From Chloroflexota bacterium (GTDB lineage Bacteria; Chloroflexota; Dehalococcoidia; Lucifugimonadales; SAR202-VII-2), in the NCBI GenBank assembly GCA_003228115.1, contig QEVV01000005.1, positions 124,001 through 188,000 on the forward strand: a stretch of 64,000 nucleotides of DNA. The letters are read 5' to 3'. Position numbers and translations under genes: made by a program. Below the pieces are notes generated by a model. The model had not been told where the DNA came from. It saw nothing but the letters and a program-made list of their open reading frames with translations, and did no database searches. Shown piece by piece: positions 43,717 through 51,906 of the stretch. Positions within the stretch are counted from its first letter, which is position 1; each line of letters starts with the position of its first letter.

Positions 43717-43794
43717 AAAGCGTCCACCCCGCTGACCAGCATCGCGCCCTCACGCTAATCCGTATGCCGTCGCCCTTAGTTCATCAGCAGCAGG

Positions 43795-43830
43795 ATATTT
43801 GGCCCATGACCTAGGTCATGGGCCAAATAT
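43795..43830. promoter_or_regulatory. Perfect 36-nt palindrome upstream of the pilin gene
   Basis: The left half ATATTTGGCCCATGACCT (43795-43812) is exactly complementary to the right half AGGTCATGGGCCAAATAT (43813-43830), with CTAG at the centre and no loop. It lies 102 nt before the pilin ATG. It may be an operator for a dimeric regulator, a cruciform or a terminator for pilMN; there is no U tract. Confidence 0.75.
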
Positions 43831-43932
43831 GACTTTAGACGCATGTCAAGCCTTCATACCTAGCGCAAACTCATTTGCACAGGGAGGTCGCCACAAACGA
43901 CCCGCCGAACACACACCCAGGAGGAAACCGTT

Positions 43933-44358
43933 ATGAAGCGTTTTATCAAGAGTCTTGTCAACCGGTTGCGCAGGAGTCAGGCAGGCTTCACGCTCGTTGA
44001 ATTGCTAGTCGTCGTGGGCATCATCGTAGCCCTGGCGGCCGTCGTTGTACCCGCCGTGACCCTCTTCGCTGGAAAAGGAGAGGAAGGAGCCAAGTCAGCT
44101 GAGCGGGACAATGTGCAGGCAGCGATGGACTCTCTTATGGCTGACAACAGCCTCATCGCAGTAACCGCGCAGAACCTTGTTGGCGACAGCAGCCTTGCCG
44201 ACTGGTCGACCGTTGACCTGGACCCCGGCGCTGGCACGCTGAACCTGAACACATACCTGCGGGAAAACCCCACCAACTACTTCTACTGCTGGGACGGGAC
44301 GGGCCTCGTCACAAACCAGGATGAAATCCTTACGGTGGACTGCACTCGTACGAACTAG
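43933..44358 (+). CDS. Type IV prepilin / pseudopilin
   Basis: This 141-residue prepilin has an AGGAGG box 8 nt before its ATG. It has an 18-residue basic leader and class III cleavage site after Gly18 (QAGFTLVELL), giving N-terminal Phe and Glu5 of the mature protein, followed by the hydrophobic alpha-1 helix to about residue 46. Two cysteines near the end (119 and 137) can form the disulfide-bounded D-region. At about 123 mature residues it is small, close to major pilins of Gram-positive-like or Chloroflexota systems. PilD is the next gene. Confidence 0.92.
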   Translation: MKRFIKSLVNRLRRSQAGFTLVELLVVVGIIVALAAVVVPAVTLFAGKGEEGAKSAERDNVQAAMDSLMADNSLIAVTAQNLVGDSSLADWSTVDLDPGAGTLNLNTYLRENPTNYFYCWDGTGLVTNQDEILTVDCTRTN

Positions 44359-44433
44359 GCAGGGCCACATGTAACATAGCCAGCGGATAACAGCACTCGC
44401 ATCCATCTCTAATCTTAGAGGGCTGTAGCCGCC

Positions 44434-44493
44434 AACAGAAGCCCGGCAGGACAAGTTCCCCCCCCTTTTAGTCCTGCCGGGCTTCTGTTGTTT
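44434..44493 (+). terminator. Terminator of the pilin gene
   Basis: AACAGAAGCCCGGCAGGAC (44434-44452) pairs perfectly with GTCCTGCCGGGCTTCTGTT (44471-44489), a 19-bp stem with an 18-nt C/T-rich loop, followed by GTTT. It would separate a highly expressed pilin mRNA from pilD. Confidence 0.85.
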
Positions 44494-44518
44494 CCACACT
44501 TCATAGGGGGACGCTCCC

Positions 44519-45436
44519 TTGGCAGCTGTAAACACGCTCTACGTTTTCTACGCCGTGCTCATTGGCGGGGCAGTGGGAAGCTTCCTCAACCTCAGCATCG
44601 ACCGACTTCCAGCGGGGTTGTCTTTAATAACCCCCGCTTCCAAGTGCGATGGGTGCCAGCGTCAGATTCCTTTCAGGCACCTTGTCCCAGTCGCGAGCTT
44701 CCTCTGGCTTCGGGGCCAATGCCAAAACTGCCACGCACGAATTCCGCTCAGGACGGCTCTGATTGAGGGCGCCACCATGGGCCTCTTTGGCCTGGTCGTA
44801 TGGCACTACGGGTTGTCCATGACCTCAGTCGTTCTCGTATCATTTGCGGCGTTGTTTCTCGTTGTTGCCTTCATAGATCTTGAGCGGGGCCTCATTCTCA
44901 ATAACATCGTCCTCTTGGGTACTTTGGCCTCATTCCTGCTCTTCCCATTCGGCCCCGTCGGGGAAACTCACGGCATTGGTCAGGCTTATTTGTGGTCCCT
45001 GGCTGGTGGTTTGACTGGCTTTGCAGCGCTGCTCATCCTTTACGTTTCCTTTCCAGGTGGCATCGGCGCTGGAGACGTCAAGTTGGCCGGCCTCATTGGG
45101 ACAGCCTTGGGCCTCCAGCTCTTGCTCACGGGCTTGCTGATCGCCTTTGCTGCGGGAAGCCTTATCGCTGTTTTCTTACTCACATCCCGGCTGAGGACCA
45201 GAAAAGACGCGCTACCTTTCGGTCCGTTTCTCGTGGGCGGGGCGTTGGTGGTGAACCTAGGATTATGTGACTACAATAAAGCCCATGGCCTTCCTTCCCA
45301 GCCGCCACGAGCTCCCCGCTTCGCTCCTTGGTATTCCCTACCCCTGGGTCGCCGTAATCATGGCGACCCTGATGAACACCGCCGATACCTGGATCTTCAG
45401 CACGGCCTTCATGCTCTACCCCTTTATTCAGGATGA
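44519..45436 (+). CDS. pilD: Prepilin peptidase (PilD), with overrun C-terminus
   Basis: This 305-residue frame begins at TTG, 8 nt after AGGGGG. The N-terminal methyltransferase-like part has GGAVGSFLNLSIDRLP and paired cysteines CDGC and CQNC. Aspartyl protease motifs are AFIDLERGLI and GIGAGDVKLAG. After KDALPFGPFLVGGALVVNLG, where the family ends within about 15 residues, the frame runs on for 50 residues of Pro/Arg-rich text (PSQPPRAPRFAPW) that is the out-of-frame reading of the next MFS gene. The natural stop appears lost, perhaps by the same event that put the MFS gene here. The enzyme core is complete. Confidence 0.88.
   Translation: MAAVNTLYVFYAVLIGGAVGSFLNLSIDRLPAGLSLITPASKCDGCQRQIPFRHLVPVASFLWLRGQCQNCHARIPLRTALIEGATMGLFGLVVWHYGLSMTSVVLVSFAALFLVVAFIDLERGLILNNIVLLGTLASFLLFPFGPVGETHGIGQAYLWSLAGGLTGFAALLILYVSFPGGIGAGDVKLAGLIGTALGLQLLLTGLLIAFAAGSLIAVFLLTSRLRTRKDALPFGPFLVGGALVVNLGLCDYNKAHGLPSQPPRAPRFAPWYSLPLGRRNHGDPDEHRRYLDLQHGLHALPLYSG
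45272..45277 (+). promoter_or_regulatory. -10 box of MFS gene 1
   Basis: TACAAT lies inside the pilD frame and ends 7 nt before ATG 45285. No ribosome-binding site is present, so the transcript is probably leaderless. Confidence 0.5.
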
Positions 45437-46547
45437 GCTTGCCCTTTCCCAAGCACAGATGGGGCTGATCAGCGCTGCACTTCTTGGTGGCGGCATCTCA
45501 AACCTCCCCGGCGGCTGGCTCTCTGATCTCTGGGGCGCCAAGCGCATCGTCATCATCAGCCTCTTATTGATGACCTTGCCGGCCATTGGTTTTGCTGCCT
45601 CCGAATCCCTGTGGATGCTCATCGTCATGGGAGCGTTCATAGGAGTCATCTCCGGCCCTGTGTTCCCCGCTTCCACCCGTGTGGTCATGGACTGGCTTCC
45701 CCGCAGGAAACTGGGCATTGCCATGGGTCTCAAGCAAGCATCACCCTCTATGTCGGGCATGATGGCAGCGGCGATCATCCCTACGGTGGCCGTCGCCCTT
45801 GGCTGGAGATGGACCGTTGTCGCTGCCCTAAGCCTAGTTGCGGTTATCGTAGTGCTACTCATCTCTTTCTATAGGGACAAGCCCACAACAGGCACGCAAA
45901 ACGCCCGCACCAGCCTGAAAGGAATCGGCGAACTAGCCCGCGACCGGCGTCTGCTCATTCCCGTATTGTGGGCGACTATTTTCGCTGGCATCCAGTTCGT
46001 GTTTTACACCTACTTCATCCTATTTCTCGTCCAAAAGGTGGAGCTTTCGCCTGTGCAAGCCGGAGCGCTCATGGGCCTGGCGCAGGGCACGAGCATCGTT
46101 GGCCGTATTCTCTGGGGCGCCGCCAGCGACACCATTTTCCAAGGCAGACGTCTGGTTGTATTGGGCATCATGGGCATCACCGCCTGCGTCTCATACGCGC
46201 TGCTGTCATTGCTGACGCCTACCTCCCCCTTCTACGTTATTGCCATCATGGCGGCAGGCCACGGAATAGCATCTCTGGCATGGTCTGGCCTCTATGCGGT
46301 CTTCATCGGCGAGGCGGCAGGACCCGGCAGAGTCGGCGTGGCCATAGGGCTCACCCAAATCATCATGCGTCTCGGCATGGTCCTCCTACCCCCGCTTTTC
46401 GGCCTGCTCATCGATATCACAGATTCTTATTCACTGGCATGGAGACTGGCCAGCGTCATCATCCTCGTCATGACCTTGGGCCTATTCATCTTGGGAAGAG
46501 AGCCCAAACGGGTTGACCCTCCCGTAGCGGCAGAGGCCAGTCGCTAA
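45285..46547 (+). CDS. MFS transporter, tandem copy 1 of 4
   Basis: ATG 45285 gives 420 residues starting MAFLPSRHELPAS; a GTG at 45267 lies upstream of the -10 box and is less likely. Twelve helices are evident, with MFS motif A as LPGGWLSDLWGAKRIVI between helices 2 and 3 and a repeat-like version WGAASDTIFQGRRLVVLG in the second half. FPASTRVVMDWLPRRKLGIAMG and KQASPSMSG are shared with the next three genes. Related families carry organic anions or nitrate; the substrate is unknown. Confidence 0.9.
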   Translation: MAFLPSRHELPASLLGIPYPWVAVIMATLMNTADTWIFSTAFMLYPFIQDELALSQAQMGLISAALLGGGISNLPGGWLSDLWGAKRIVIISLLLMTLPAIGFAASESLWMLIVMGAFIGVISGPVFPASTRVVMDWLPRRKLGIAMGLKQASPSMSGMMAAAIIPTVAVALGWRWTVVAALSLVAVIVVLLISFYRDKPTTGTQNARTSLKGIGELARDRRLLIPVLWATIFAGIQFVFYTYFILFLVQKVELSPVQAGALMGLAQGTSIVGRILWGAASDTIFQGRRLVVLGIMGITACVSYALLSLLTPTSPFYVIAIMAAGHGIASLAWSGLYAVFIGEAAGPGRVGVAIGLTQIIMRLGMVLLPPLFGLLIDITDSYSLAWRLASVIILVMTLGLFILGREPKRVDPPVAAEASR

Positions 46548-46559
46548 GTCCTCTGCCGC
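46527..46559 (+). terminator. Hairpin at the end of MFS gene 1
   Basis: GCGGCAGAGG (46527-46536) pairs with CCTCTGCCGC (46550-46559) over 10 bp, with the stop codon of MFS gene 1 in the loop. No U tract follows; the next -10 box begins 4 nt later. Confidence 0.5.
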
Positions 46560-46563
46560 CCCT

Positions 46564-46569
46564 TACAAT
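46564..46569 (+). promoter_or_regulatory. -10 box of MFS gene 2
   Basis: TACAAT ends 6 nt before ATG 46576, which predicts transcription starting at the A of the start codon. Confidence 0.5.
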
Positions 46570-46575
46570 AGCCTC

Positions 46576-47820
46576 ATGTCCCTTCCGCTCCTTGAAAAAG
46601 GCCATGCCTCTGGGCTCGCCAACGCCCATAATTACCCCTGGATAGCCGTAGTCCTTGCCACGCTGATGCAGGCCGCCGAGGCGTGGACGGCGACCGGCGT
46701 TTTCACCCTTTACCCTTTTATTCAGCCGGAACTGAACCTGTCGCAGACGCAGGTAGGCTTCATCACCGCCGCGTTCATGGCCAGTGGTGTGTTTACAGCT
46801 TTCCCTGGCGGCTGGCTCACGGATTTCTGGGGCGTCAGGCGGCTCGTCATCATCTGTCTGGCCGGTGCAGTCCTGCCATCCCTTGGGTTCTCTCTGATGA
46901 ACTCCCTATGGATGGGGGTCGTGCTTGCCCTCCTTGTTGGAACGGCGACTGGGCCTATCTTTCCGGCTACATCTCGCGCTGTGATGGAATGGCTGCCGCA
47001 GAAACGCCGAGGGCTCGGCATGGGCATAAAACAGGTGGGACCCCCACTATCCAGCGGCGTGGCTGCGCTTCTCTTTCCCGCCATCGCCGTGGCCACAAGC
47101 TGGCGCATCTCTGTTCTAGCGGTTGGGGGATTCGTGGCCTTCGTGGCCATACTCACCGTGGCCTTTTACCGGGATAAGCCCTCATCCGGCATCAAGGCGC
47201 CACGCGTCAATGCCAAGGAGCTTCTGGGCATGGCCCGAGACCGGGCTCTCATGGTGCCTGCCCTGTGGGCGACCATCTTCGTAGGAATTCAGTTCGCGGT
47301 CATCAGCTATTTCATTCTCTTCTTGGTGAATCAGGTCGGACTCTCGAAGGTGGGAGCCGGAAGCTACCTGACCATTATCATGGCGGTGAGTATCGTCGGG
47401 AGAGTGGCCTGGGGAGCCATAAGCGACACCCTCCTTGGTGGCCGCCGGTTGATGGTGTTAGGAATCCTTGGGGCCTCCACAGTGTTTGTGCTAATTGCAC
47501 TGGCTTTCGTCGACGAAGGGGTTTCCACGGTCTTCCTCGTTGCGGTTGCGGTTGGCGTTGGCCTCACAGTGGTGGCATGGATGGGCATCTACACCGTTCT
47601 CATCGGCGAGCTTGCGGGGGTCCGTCGTTCCGGCAGTGCCATCGGGGGAGCACAGGTGTTCATGCGAGCAGGAATGACAGCCTTTCCGCCAGCGTTCGGC
47701 TACATGGCCGACGCGAGCGGCTCTTACGCTCTGGGTTGGCTCGTCATGGCCGGCCTAGGTTCCGTTGCCACTCTGGGCCTGCTGGTTTTCGGAAAGGAGC
47801 AACCCCGAGCCACAACGTAG
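46576..47820 (+). CDS. MFS transporter, tandem copy 2 of 4
   Basis: This 414-residue transporter has twelve helices and motif A FPGGWLTDFWGVRRLVI. FPATSRAVMEWLPQKRRGLGMG, KQVGPPLSSG and WGAISDTLLGGRRLMVLG match the neighbouring copies. It starts 28 nt after copy 1, with a hairpin and its own -10 box in between. It has no ribosome-binding site. Confidence 0.92.
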   Translation: MSLPLLEKGHASGLANAHNYPWIAVVLATLMQAAEAWTATGVFTLYPFIQPELNLSQTQVGFITAAFMASGVFTAFPGGWLTDFWGVRRLVIICLAGAVLPSLGFSLMNSLWMGVVLALLVGTATGPIFPATSRAVMEWLPQKRRGLGMGIKQVGPPLSSGVAALLFPAIAVATSWRISVLAVGGFVAFVAILTVAFYRDKPSSGIKAPRVNAKELLGMARDRALMVPALWATIFVGIQFAVISYFILFLVNQVGLSKVGAGSYLTIIMAVSIVGRVAWGAISDTLLGGRRLMVLGILGASTVFVLIALAFVDEGVSTVFLVAVAVGVGLTVVAWMGIYTVLIGELAGVRRSGSAIGGAQVFMRAGMTAFPPAFGYMADASGSYALGWLVMAGLGSVATLGLLVFGKEQPRATT

Positions 47821-47835
47821 GCCGTCGGCCTGAGC

Positions 47836-47841
47836 TACAAT
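47836..47841 (+). promoter_or_regulatory. -10 box of MFS gene 3
   Basis: TACAAT ends 9 nt before ATG 47851, leaving at most a 2-3 nt leader. Confidence 0.5.
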
Positions 47842-47850
47842 AAGCAGGCA

Positions 47851-49089
47851 ATGACAGAACCCTCCCCTCGTCGCCGCATTCCCCTTCCGGCTTTCCTTGC
47901 TTCCATTCCCTACCCTTTCGTCGCCGTCGCACTGGCCACAGCCATGCAGACAGGGGATGCCTGGGTATTCAATTCGATCTCCGTACTCTATCCCTTCATC
48001 CAAGACGACATGGGCCTATCGGTCATCCTCCCCGGGCTGACCACCGGAGCCCTGCTTCTGGGAGGCATGGGAACGGCCCTCTTCGGCGGCTATCTTGCCG
48101 ACCTCTGGGGCGTCAAACGGGTGGTCGTTCTCAGCCTCATCGCTGTCATCTTGCCTGTTTTGGGCTTCGCAATCAGCGTAAACATCTGGATGCTGCTGGC
48201 CATGGCTATGCTTATTGGAGCCGTGAGCAGCCCTGTATACCCGGCATCCTCGCGGGCCGTGATGGACTGGCTATCTCCCAGGGCACGCGGTTTGGGCATG
48301 GGCATCAAGCAGACCGGCCCATCTATTGCAGGAACGCTTGCCGCCGTCTCCCTTCCTGCCCTCGCTACGGCCTTCAGCTGGCGCTGGGCCATGATCGTCG
48401 CTATCGGCTACGTCGTTTTGATCATAGTGGTGGTGCAGGCCTTCTATAGAGACAGGTCTGTGACAAGGACACGCACCAGCATGATTCCGCTGCGGGCCCT
48501 TTTGGAACTCATGCAGGACAGAGCGATGGCCGTAACGGTGACATGGGCGGCCATCTTTGTGGGGCTCCAGCTCATCATCTTCAGTTACTTCATCGTATTT
48601 CTGGTGCAGGGGCCGGGGCTTTCGCCGGTGTCCGCCGGCTGGTACATGGCAGTGGCCCTGGTCGCCAGCCTCGTTGGAAGGGTCATGTGGGGCTTGATAA
48701 GCGATGCCGTCTTCGGCGGTAGGCGAGTCGTCGTTCTGGTCATAGTGGGCGCCGGTGCAGCCGGAATGATGCTGGCGACCAGCTTCATTGAACCCGGCAC
48801 TGGCGGGTGGTACATCGCCCTCGTTGCGGCGGGTCACGGTATCTCATCCCTTTCGGCAGCGGGGGTACTGACCGTTCTCATCAGCGAGATTGCAGGCCAA
48901 GAACGTGTCGGCATCGCCTTGGGCGGCACGCAGATATTCATTCGGATCGGGATGATAACCATTCCCCCGCTTTTCGGCGTCATTGTCGCCACGTGGGGGT
49001 ACCCGACGGCATGGATAGTTGCCTCAGCGGCGGCCGTTCTGGTTACTACCGGCTTGGCCGTGCTCAGCCGCAGTCCCCGCTCCGCTTGA
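47851..49089 (+). CDS. MFS transporter, tandem copy 3 of 4
   Basis: This 412-residue transporter has motif A FGGYLADLWGVKRVVVL, YPASSRAVMDWLSPRARGLGMG, KQTGPSIAGT and WGLISDAVFGGRRVVVLV. Helix pattern and loops are collinear with copies 1, 2 and 4. It starts 30 nt after copy 2 with its own -10 element. The substrate is unknown; sequence differences among the four copies suggest different but related substrates. Confidence 0.92.
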   Translation: MTEPSPRRRIPLPAFLASIPYPFVAVALATAMQTGDAWVFNSISVLYPFIQDDMGLSVILPGLTTGALLLGGMGTALFGGYLADLWGVKRVVVLSLIAVILPVLGFAISVNIWMLLAMAMLIGAVSSPVYPASSRAVMDWLSPRARGLGMGIKQTGPSIAGTLAAVSLPALATAFSWRWAMIVAIGYVVLIIVVVQAFYRDRSVTRTRTSMIPLRALLELMQDRAMAVTVTWAAIFVGLQLIIFSYFIVFLVQGPGLSPVSAGWYMAVALVASLVGRVMWGLISDAVFGGRRVVVLVIVGAGAAGMMLATSFIEPGTGGWYIALVAAGHGISSLSAAGVLTVLISEIAGQERVGIALGGTQIFIRIGMITIPPLFGVIVATWGYPTAWIVASAAAVLVTTGLAVLSRSPRSA

Positions 49090-49116
49090 CGGTTCAGCCG
49101 CGGCCGACTCTACAAT
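49086..49116 (+). promoter_or_regulatory. Promoter of MFS gene 4
   Basis: TTGACG (49086-49091) overlaps the stop of copy 3 and TACAAT (49111-49116) lies 19 nt on; the box ends 9 nt before ATG 49126. The spacer is slightly long. Confidence 0.5.
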
Positions 49117-49125
49117 AGCCCCAAC

Positions 49126-50376
49126 ATGGCCCTTCTCGATTCTTCCAATCCCAAACGTTCATTCTTTTCGAACATTCCTTATTACTGGGTTGCGCTGGCA
49201 CTGGCAACCATCATGCAGACTGGGGATTCCTGGGTCAGCGTCGGCATATCGACCCTCTATCCCTTCATCAAAGTGGATCTCGCGCTCAGCCAGGCCCAGG
49301 TAGGCCTCATAACCTCCTCCTTCCTCATCGGGGGAGTGCTCACTGTCCTGCCCGGAGGCTGGCTCACCGACGTCTGGGGCGTACGAAAGCCCGTCGCTGG
49401 CGCACTGGTGTTCATCGCCATAGCCGGATTGGGCATTTCAACCGTCCACTCACTGGTCCCTTTCCTTGTACTCGCTTTCCTCGTGGGCGTGGGAACTGGC
49501 CCCGTGTATCCGGCTACTTCCAGGGCGGTCATGGACTGGCTCCCGCCCCGCCGTCGAGGCATGGCGATGGGGATCAAACAGACTGGGCCACCCATAACCG
49601 GAGCCATCGCCGCTGCCACGCTTCCGCTGATCGCCACGGCCTATGGCTGGAGGCTTGGCCCGGTGTTCATGGCCGCCATGGTCGGGCTCGTTGTTGTAGT
49701 TACACTCACGCTGTACAAGGACAAACCCTCCACGAGCACCAAGGCAACCCGCATGTCTTGGAGGGGCTTTGCCGAATTGGTGAGCGACAAGGCAATCCTG
49801 GTAGTCGTTCTCTGGGCCACGGTGTTCGTAGGCTTCCAGTTCGTTGTTTACACCTTCTTCATACTCTTCCTTGTCGACCACGTTGGCCTCTCTCCCGTCG
49901 CAGCCGGGGGCTATATGGGGCTCACGCAAATCTGCACAATCGTGGGCCGCATCACCTGGGGCACCATCAGCGACACGCTTTTCAAGGGCCGGAGGATCAT
50001 CGTGCTGGGCATCCTCGGGATGTCCGGGGGCGGGATCATGTTGGCCATGCGATTCGTTGAGCCTGGTATCCCCGGCCCTTTGATAGCCCTGATCGCCATC
50101 GTCCTAGGGCTGACCATGCTTTCCTGGATGGGCATGTACACCGTGGTCGTCAGCGAGCTAGCCGGAGCCGAGCGCACAGGCACCGCCTTAGGGGCTGCCC
50201 AACTTCTCATGCGCGTCGGCATGTCTGTCATGCCTCCCCTCTTTGGCCTCTTGATCGATGTTACGGGGGGCTACTCACTTCCTTTGACCCTCGTGGCTGG
50301 GCTGGCGTTCGTGGTCACTGCAGGACTCCTCTTATTCGGGAGTGACCCCAAAAGAGAGCCGCAGCCGCAGGCGTAA
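49126..50376 (+). CDS. MFS transporter, tandem copy 4 of 4
   Basis: This 416-residue transporter has motif A LPGGWLTDVWGVRKPVAG, YPATSRAVMDWLPPRRRGMAMG, KQTGPPITGAIAA and WGTISDTLFKGRRIIVLG. ERTGTALGAAQLLMRVGMSV in helix 10-11 is shared with the other copies (for example IGGAQVFMRAG). It starts 36 nt after copy 3. A RdgB-like gene begins 7 nt after its stop. Confidence 0.92.
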   Translation: MALLDSSNPKRSFFSNIPYYWVALALATIMQTGDSWVSVGISTLYPFIKVDLALSQAQVGLITSSFLIGGVLTVLPGGWLTDVWGVRKPVAGALVFIAIAGLGISTVHSLVPFLVLAFLVGVGTGPVYPATSRAVMDWLPPRRRGMAMGIKQTGPPITGAIAAATLPLIATAYGWRLGPVFMAAMVGLVVVVTLTLYKDKPSTSTKATRMSWRGFAELVSDKAILVVVLWATVFVGFQFVVYTFFILFLVDHVGLSPVAAGGYMGLTQICTIVGRITWGTISDTLFKGRRIIVLGILGMSGGGIMLAMRFVEPGIPGPLIALIAIVLGLTMLSWMGMYTVVVSELAGAERTGTALGAAQLLMRVGMSVMPPLFGLLIDVTGGYSLPLTLVAGLAFVVTAGLLLFGSDPKREPQPQA

Positions 50377-50383
50377 ACCAGAA

Positions 50384-50989
50384 ATGCAAGACATCATCCT
50401 CGCCACTACAAACCCTGCGAAATTGGCGCGCCTGCGCTGGCTCGTTGAGGACCTGCCGCTGACCCCTCTGTCCCCTGCCGAGACTGCGGTCAATGTGACG
50501 GTCATAGAAAGCGGAGCAACTCACGAAGAGAACGCCAACCTCAAGGCAGCGGCATGGTCTAAGGCCGTGGACGGATTGGCGCTATCCAGCGACGGTGGCC
50601 TTGTAATCCCAGCCCTAGGGGACGGCTGGGACAGCGTACACACCGCCCGCTTCGCCGGTCCCGAAGCCGACGATCGCCAAAGAACGGACGCACTTCTGGA
50701 ATTGATGAAGGGTCTTTCCGGTAAAGAGCGACGGGCCCACTGGACGGAAGCAATCTCCTTGGCGGACCGAGGCCAAGTGCTGAAGACTTGGACGCGCCAG
50801 AGCCGCGATGGGGCAATAGCGGAGACATTCGAGCCAGAACAGCTTGTTCAGGGATTCTGGGTGTTCACCCTATGGTGGTTCCCGGAGTTAGGCAAACGAT
50901 ACGTGGATCTAACGCCAAACGAACTGGAGCGGGTGGAGGACCACTGGACATGGCTGCGGAACGACGTGCGGGAGTTCTGGAAACGCTGA
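50384..50989 (+). CDS. Divergent RdgB/HAM1-like nucleoside triphosphate pyrophosphatase
   Basis: ATG 50384 gives 201 residues starting QDIILATTNPAKLARLRWLV, the ITPase N-terminal motif (xxATxNxxKxxE), but Glu of the motif is replaced by Arg/Leu. THEENANLKA matches the family, and SSDGGL stands where DDSGL is usual, keeping the second Asp. The substrate segment GFGYDPxF reads GFWVFTLWWFPELGKRYVDL and the SHRG motif is EDHW. So the fold looks kept and the base-recognition side changed. It may hydrolyse another nucleotide or be a binding protein. Confidence 0.7.
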   Translation: MQDIILATTNPAKLARLRWLVEDLPLTPLSPAETAVNVTVIESGATHEENANLKAAAWSKAVDGLALSSDGGLVIPALGDGWDSVHTARFAGPEADDRQRTDALLELMKGLSGKERRAHWTEAISLADRGQVLKTWTRQSRDGAIAETFEPEQLVQGFWVFTLWWFPELGKRYVDLTPNELERVEDHWTWLRNDVREFWKR

Positions 50990-51034
50990 ACGGCATAGCC
51001 ACTGAATAAATGCCGAACGACATCGATGGCAAAC

Positions 51035-51062
51035 GTAGGGGCGTTCAATTGAACGCCCCTAC
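51035..51062. repeat. GTAGGGGCG palindromic repeat, copy 2
   Basis: This perfect 28-nt palindrome is identical to the core of copy 1 at 2901-2928. It sits between the convergent RdgB-like and thiD genes, like copy 1 in a convergent gap. Confidence 0.85.
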
Positions 51063-51105
51063 AGTCGGCACGCAACAACCCCCGTTTCCTAATAATCTGG
51101 CTAAC

Positions 51106-51906
51106 TTATTCCCACGATTTGAAAAAATGATGTAGCGGGCCATGCCCTTGGCCCACGGCAAACGCCTTCCGCATCGCCTCCGCCACAAAGGCCTTCGCCT
51201 GACCCACCGCTTCCTCTAAGGACAGCCCCTTTGCCAGCCCCGCTGCAATCGCCGAGGCGAAAGTACAACCAGTACCGTGGGTGCTGGTCGTGTCGATGCG
51301 AGGGCCGGTGAACTCCCTGAAATCGGATCCGTCGTAGAGCAGGTCAATAGGCAGCCCTTCCAGGTGTCCTCCCTTGACGACAACCGCTCTGGCTCCCATG
51401 CCCACAATATCTCGCGCCGCAGCGCGAGCATCCTCCGCCGACACGATCACTCTTCCAGTCAGAGCTTCCGCTTCGGGAATGTTCGGCGTGACAACGGTCG
51501 CCAGTGGCAGCAAGCGCATTCTCAACGCCTCTATGGCATCTTCCCGCAATAGACGGTCGCCGCTCTTGGCCACCATGACGGGATCGACGACCAGCAGGCT
51601 CAAGCCTCTGGCCGCTATTTCGTCCGCCACCGCCTCAATGATCTCGGAACTAGATAGCATGCCGGTCTTCACGGCGTCGGCCCCAATGTCAGAAACGACA
51701 GCCCCAATCTGAGCACGAATCAGTTCGACGGGGATTTCGTGTACCCCACTGACCTTGAGGGTGTTCTGGGCGGTGATAGCGGTGATGACCGATGTGCCGT
51801 ACACCCCCAGCGCAGCAAACGTCTTAAGGTCGGCCTGGATACCAGCCCCACCTCCGGAATCGGAACCGGCAATGGTCATAGCTCTGGGCACACGCCGCAA
51901 CGTCAT
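51106..51906 (-). CDS. thiD: Hydroxymethylpyrimidine/phosphomethylpyrimidine kinase
   Basis: This 266-residue ribokinase-fold enzyme has [20 protein letters not shown] at the N-terminus, [38 protein letters not shown] and the anion-hole motif [20 protein letters not shown] with catalytic Asp/Cys region near the end. It phosphorylates HMP and HMP-P for thiamin synthesis. Its ATG overlaps the tenA stop (ATGA). Confidence 0.95.
   Translation of the reverse strand: MTLRRVPRAMTIAGSDSGGGAGIQADLKTFAALGVYGTSVITAITAQNTLKVSGVHEIPVELIRAQIGAVVSDIGADAVKTGMLSSSEIIEAVADEIAARGLSLLVVDPVMVAKSGDRLLREDAIEALRMRLLPLATVVTPNIPEAEALTGRVIVSAEDARAAARDIVGMGARAVVVKGGHLEGLPIDLLYDGSDFREFTGPRIDTTSTHGTGCTFASAIAAGLAKGLSLEEAVGQAKAFVAEAMRKAFAVGQGHGPLHHFFKSWE

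Larger units (their letters stand above)
43589..43932. other. 344-nt gap before the pilin gene
   Basis: No gene is visible. It contains a TTGTC-type repeat (43688-43716) and a perfect 36-nt palindrome (43795-43830), both listed separately, then the pilin leader with AGGAGG at 43920-43925. Confidence 0.6.
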
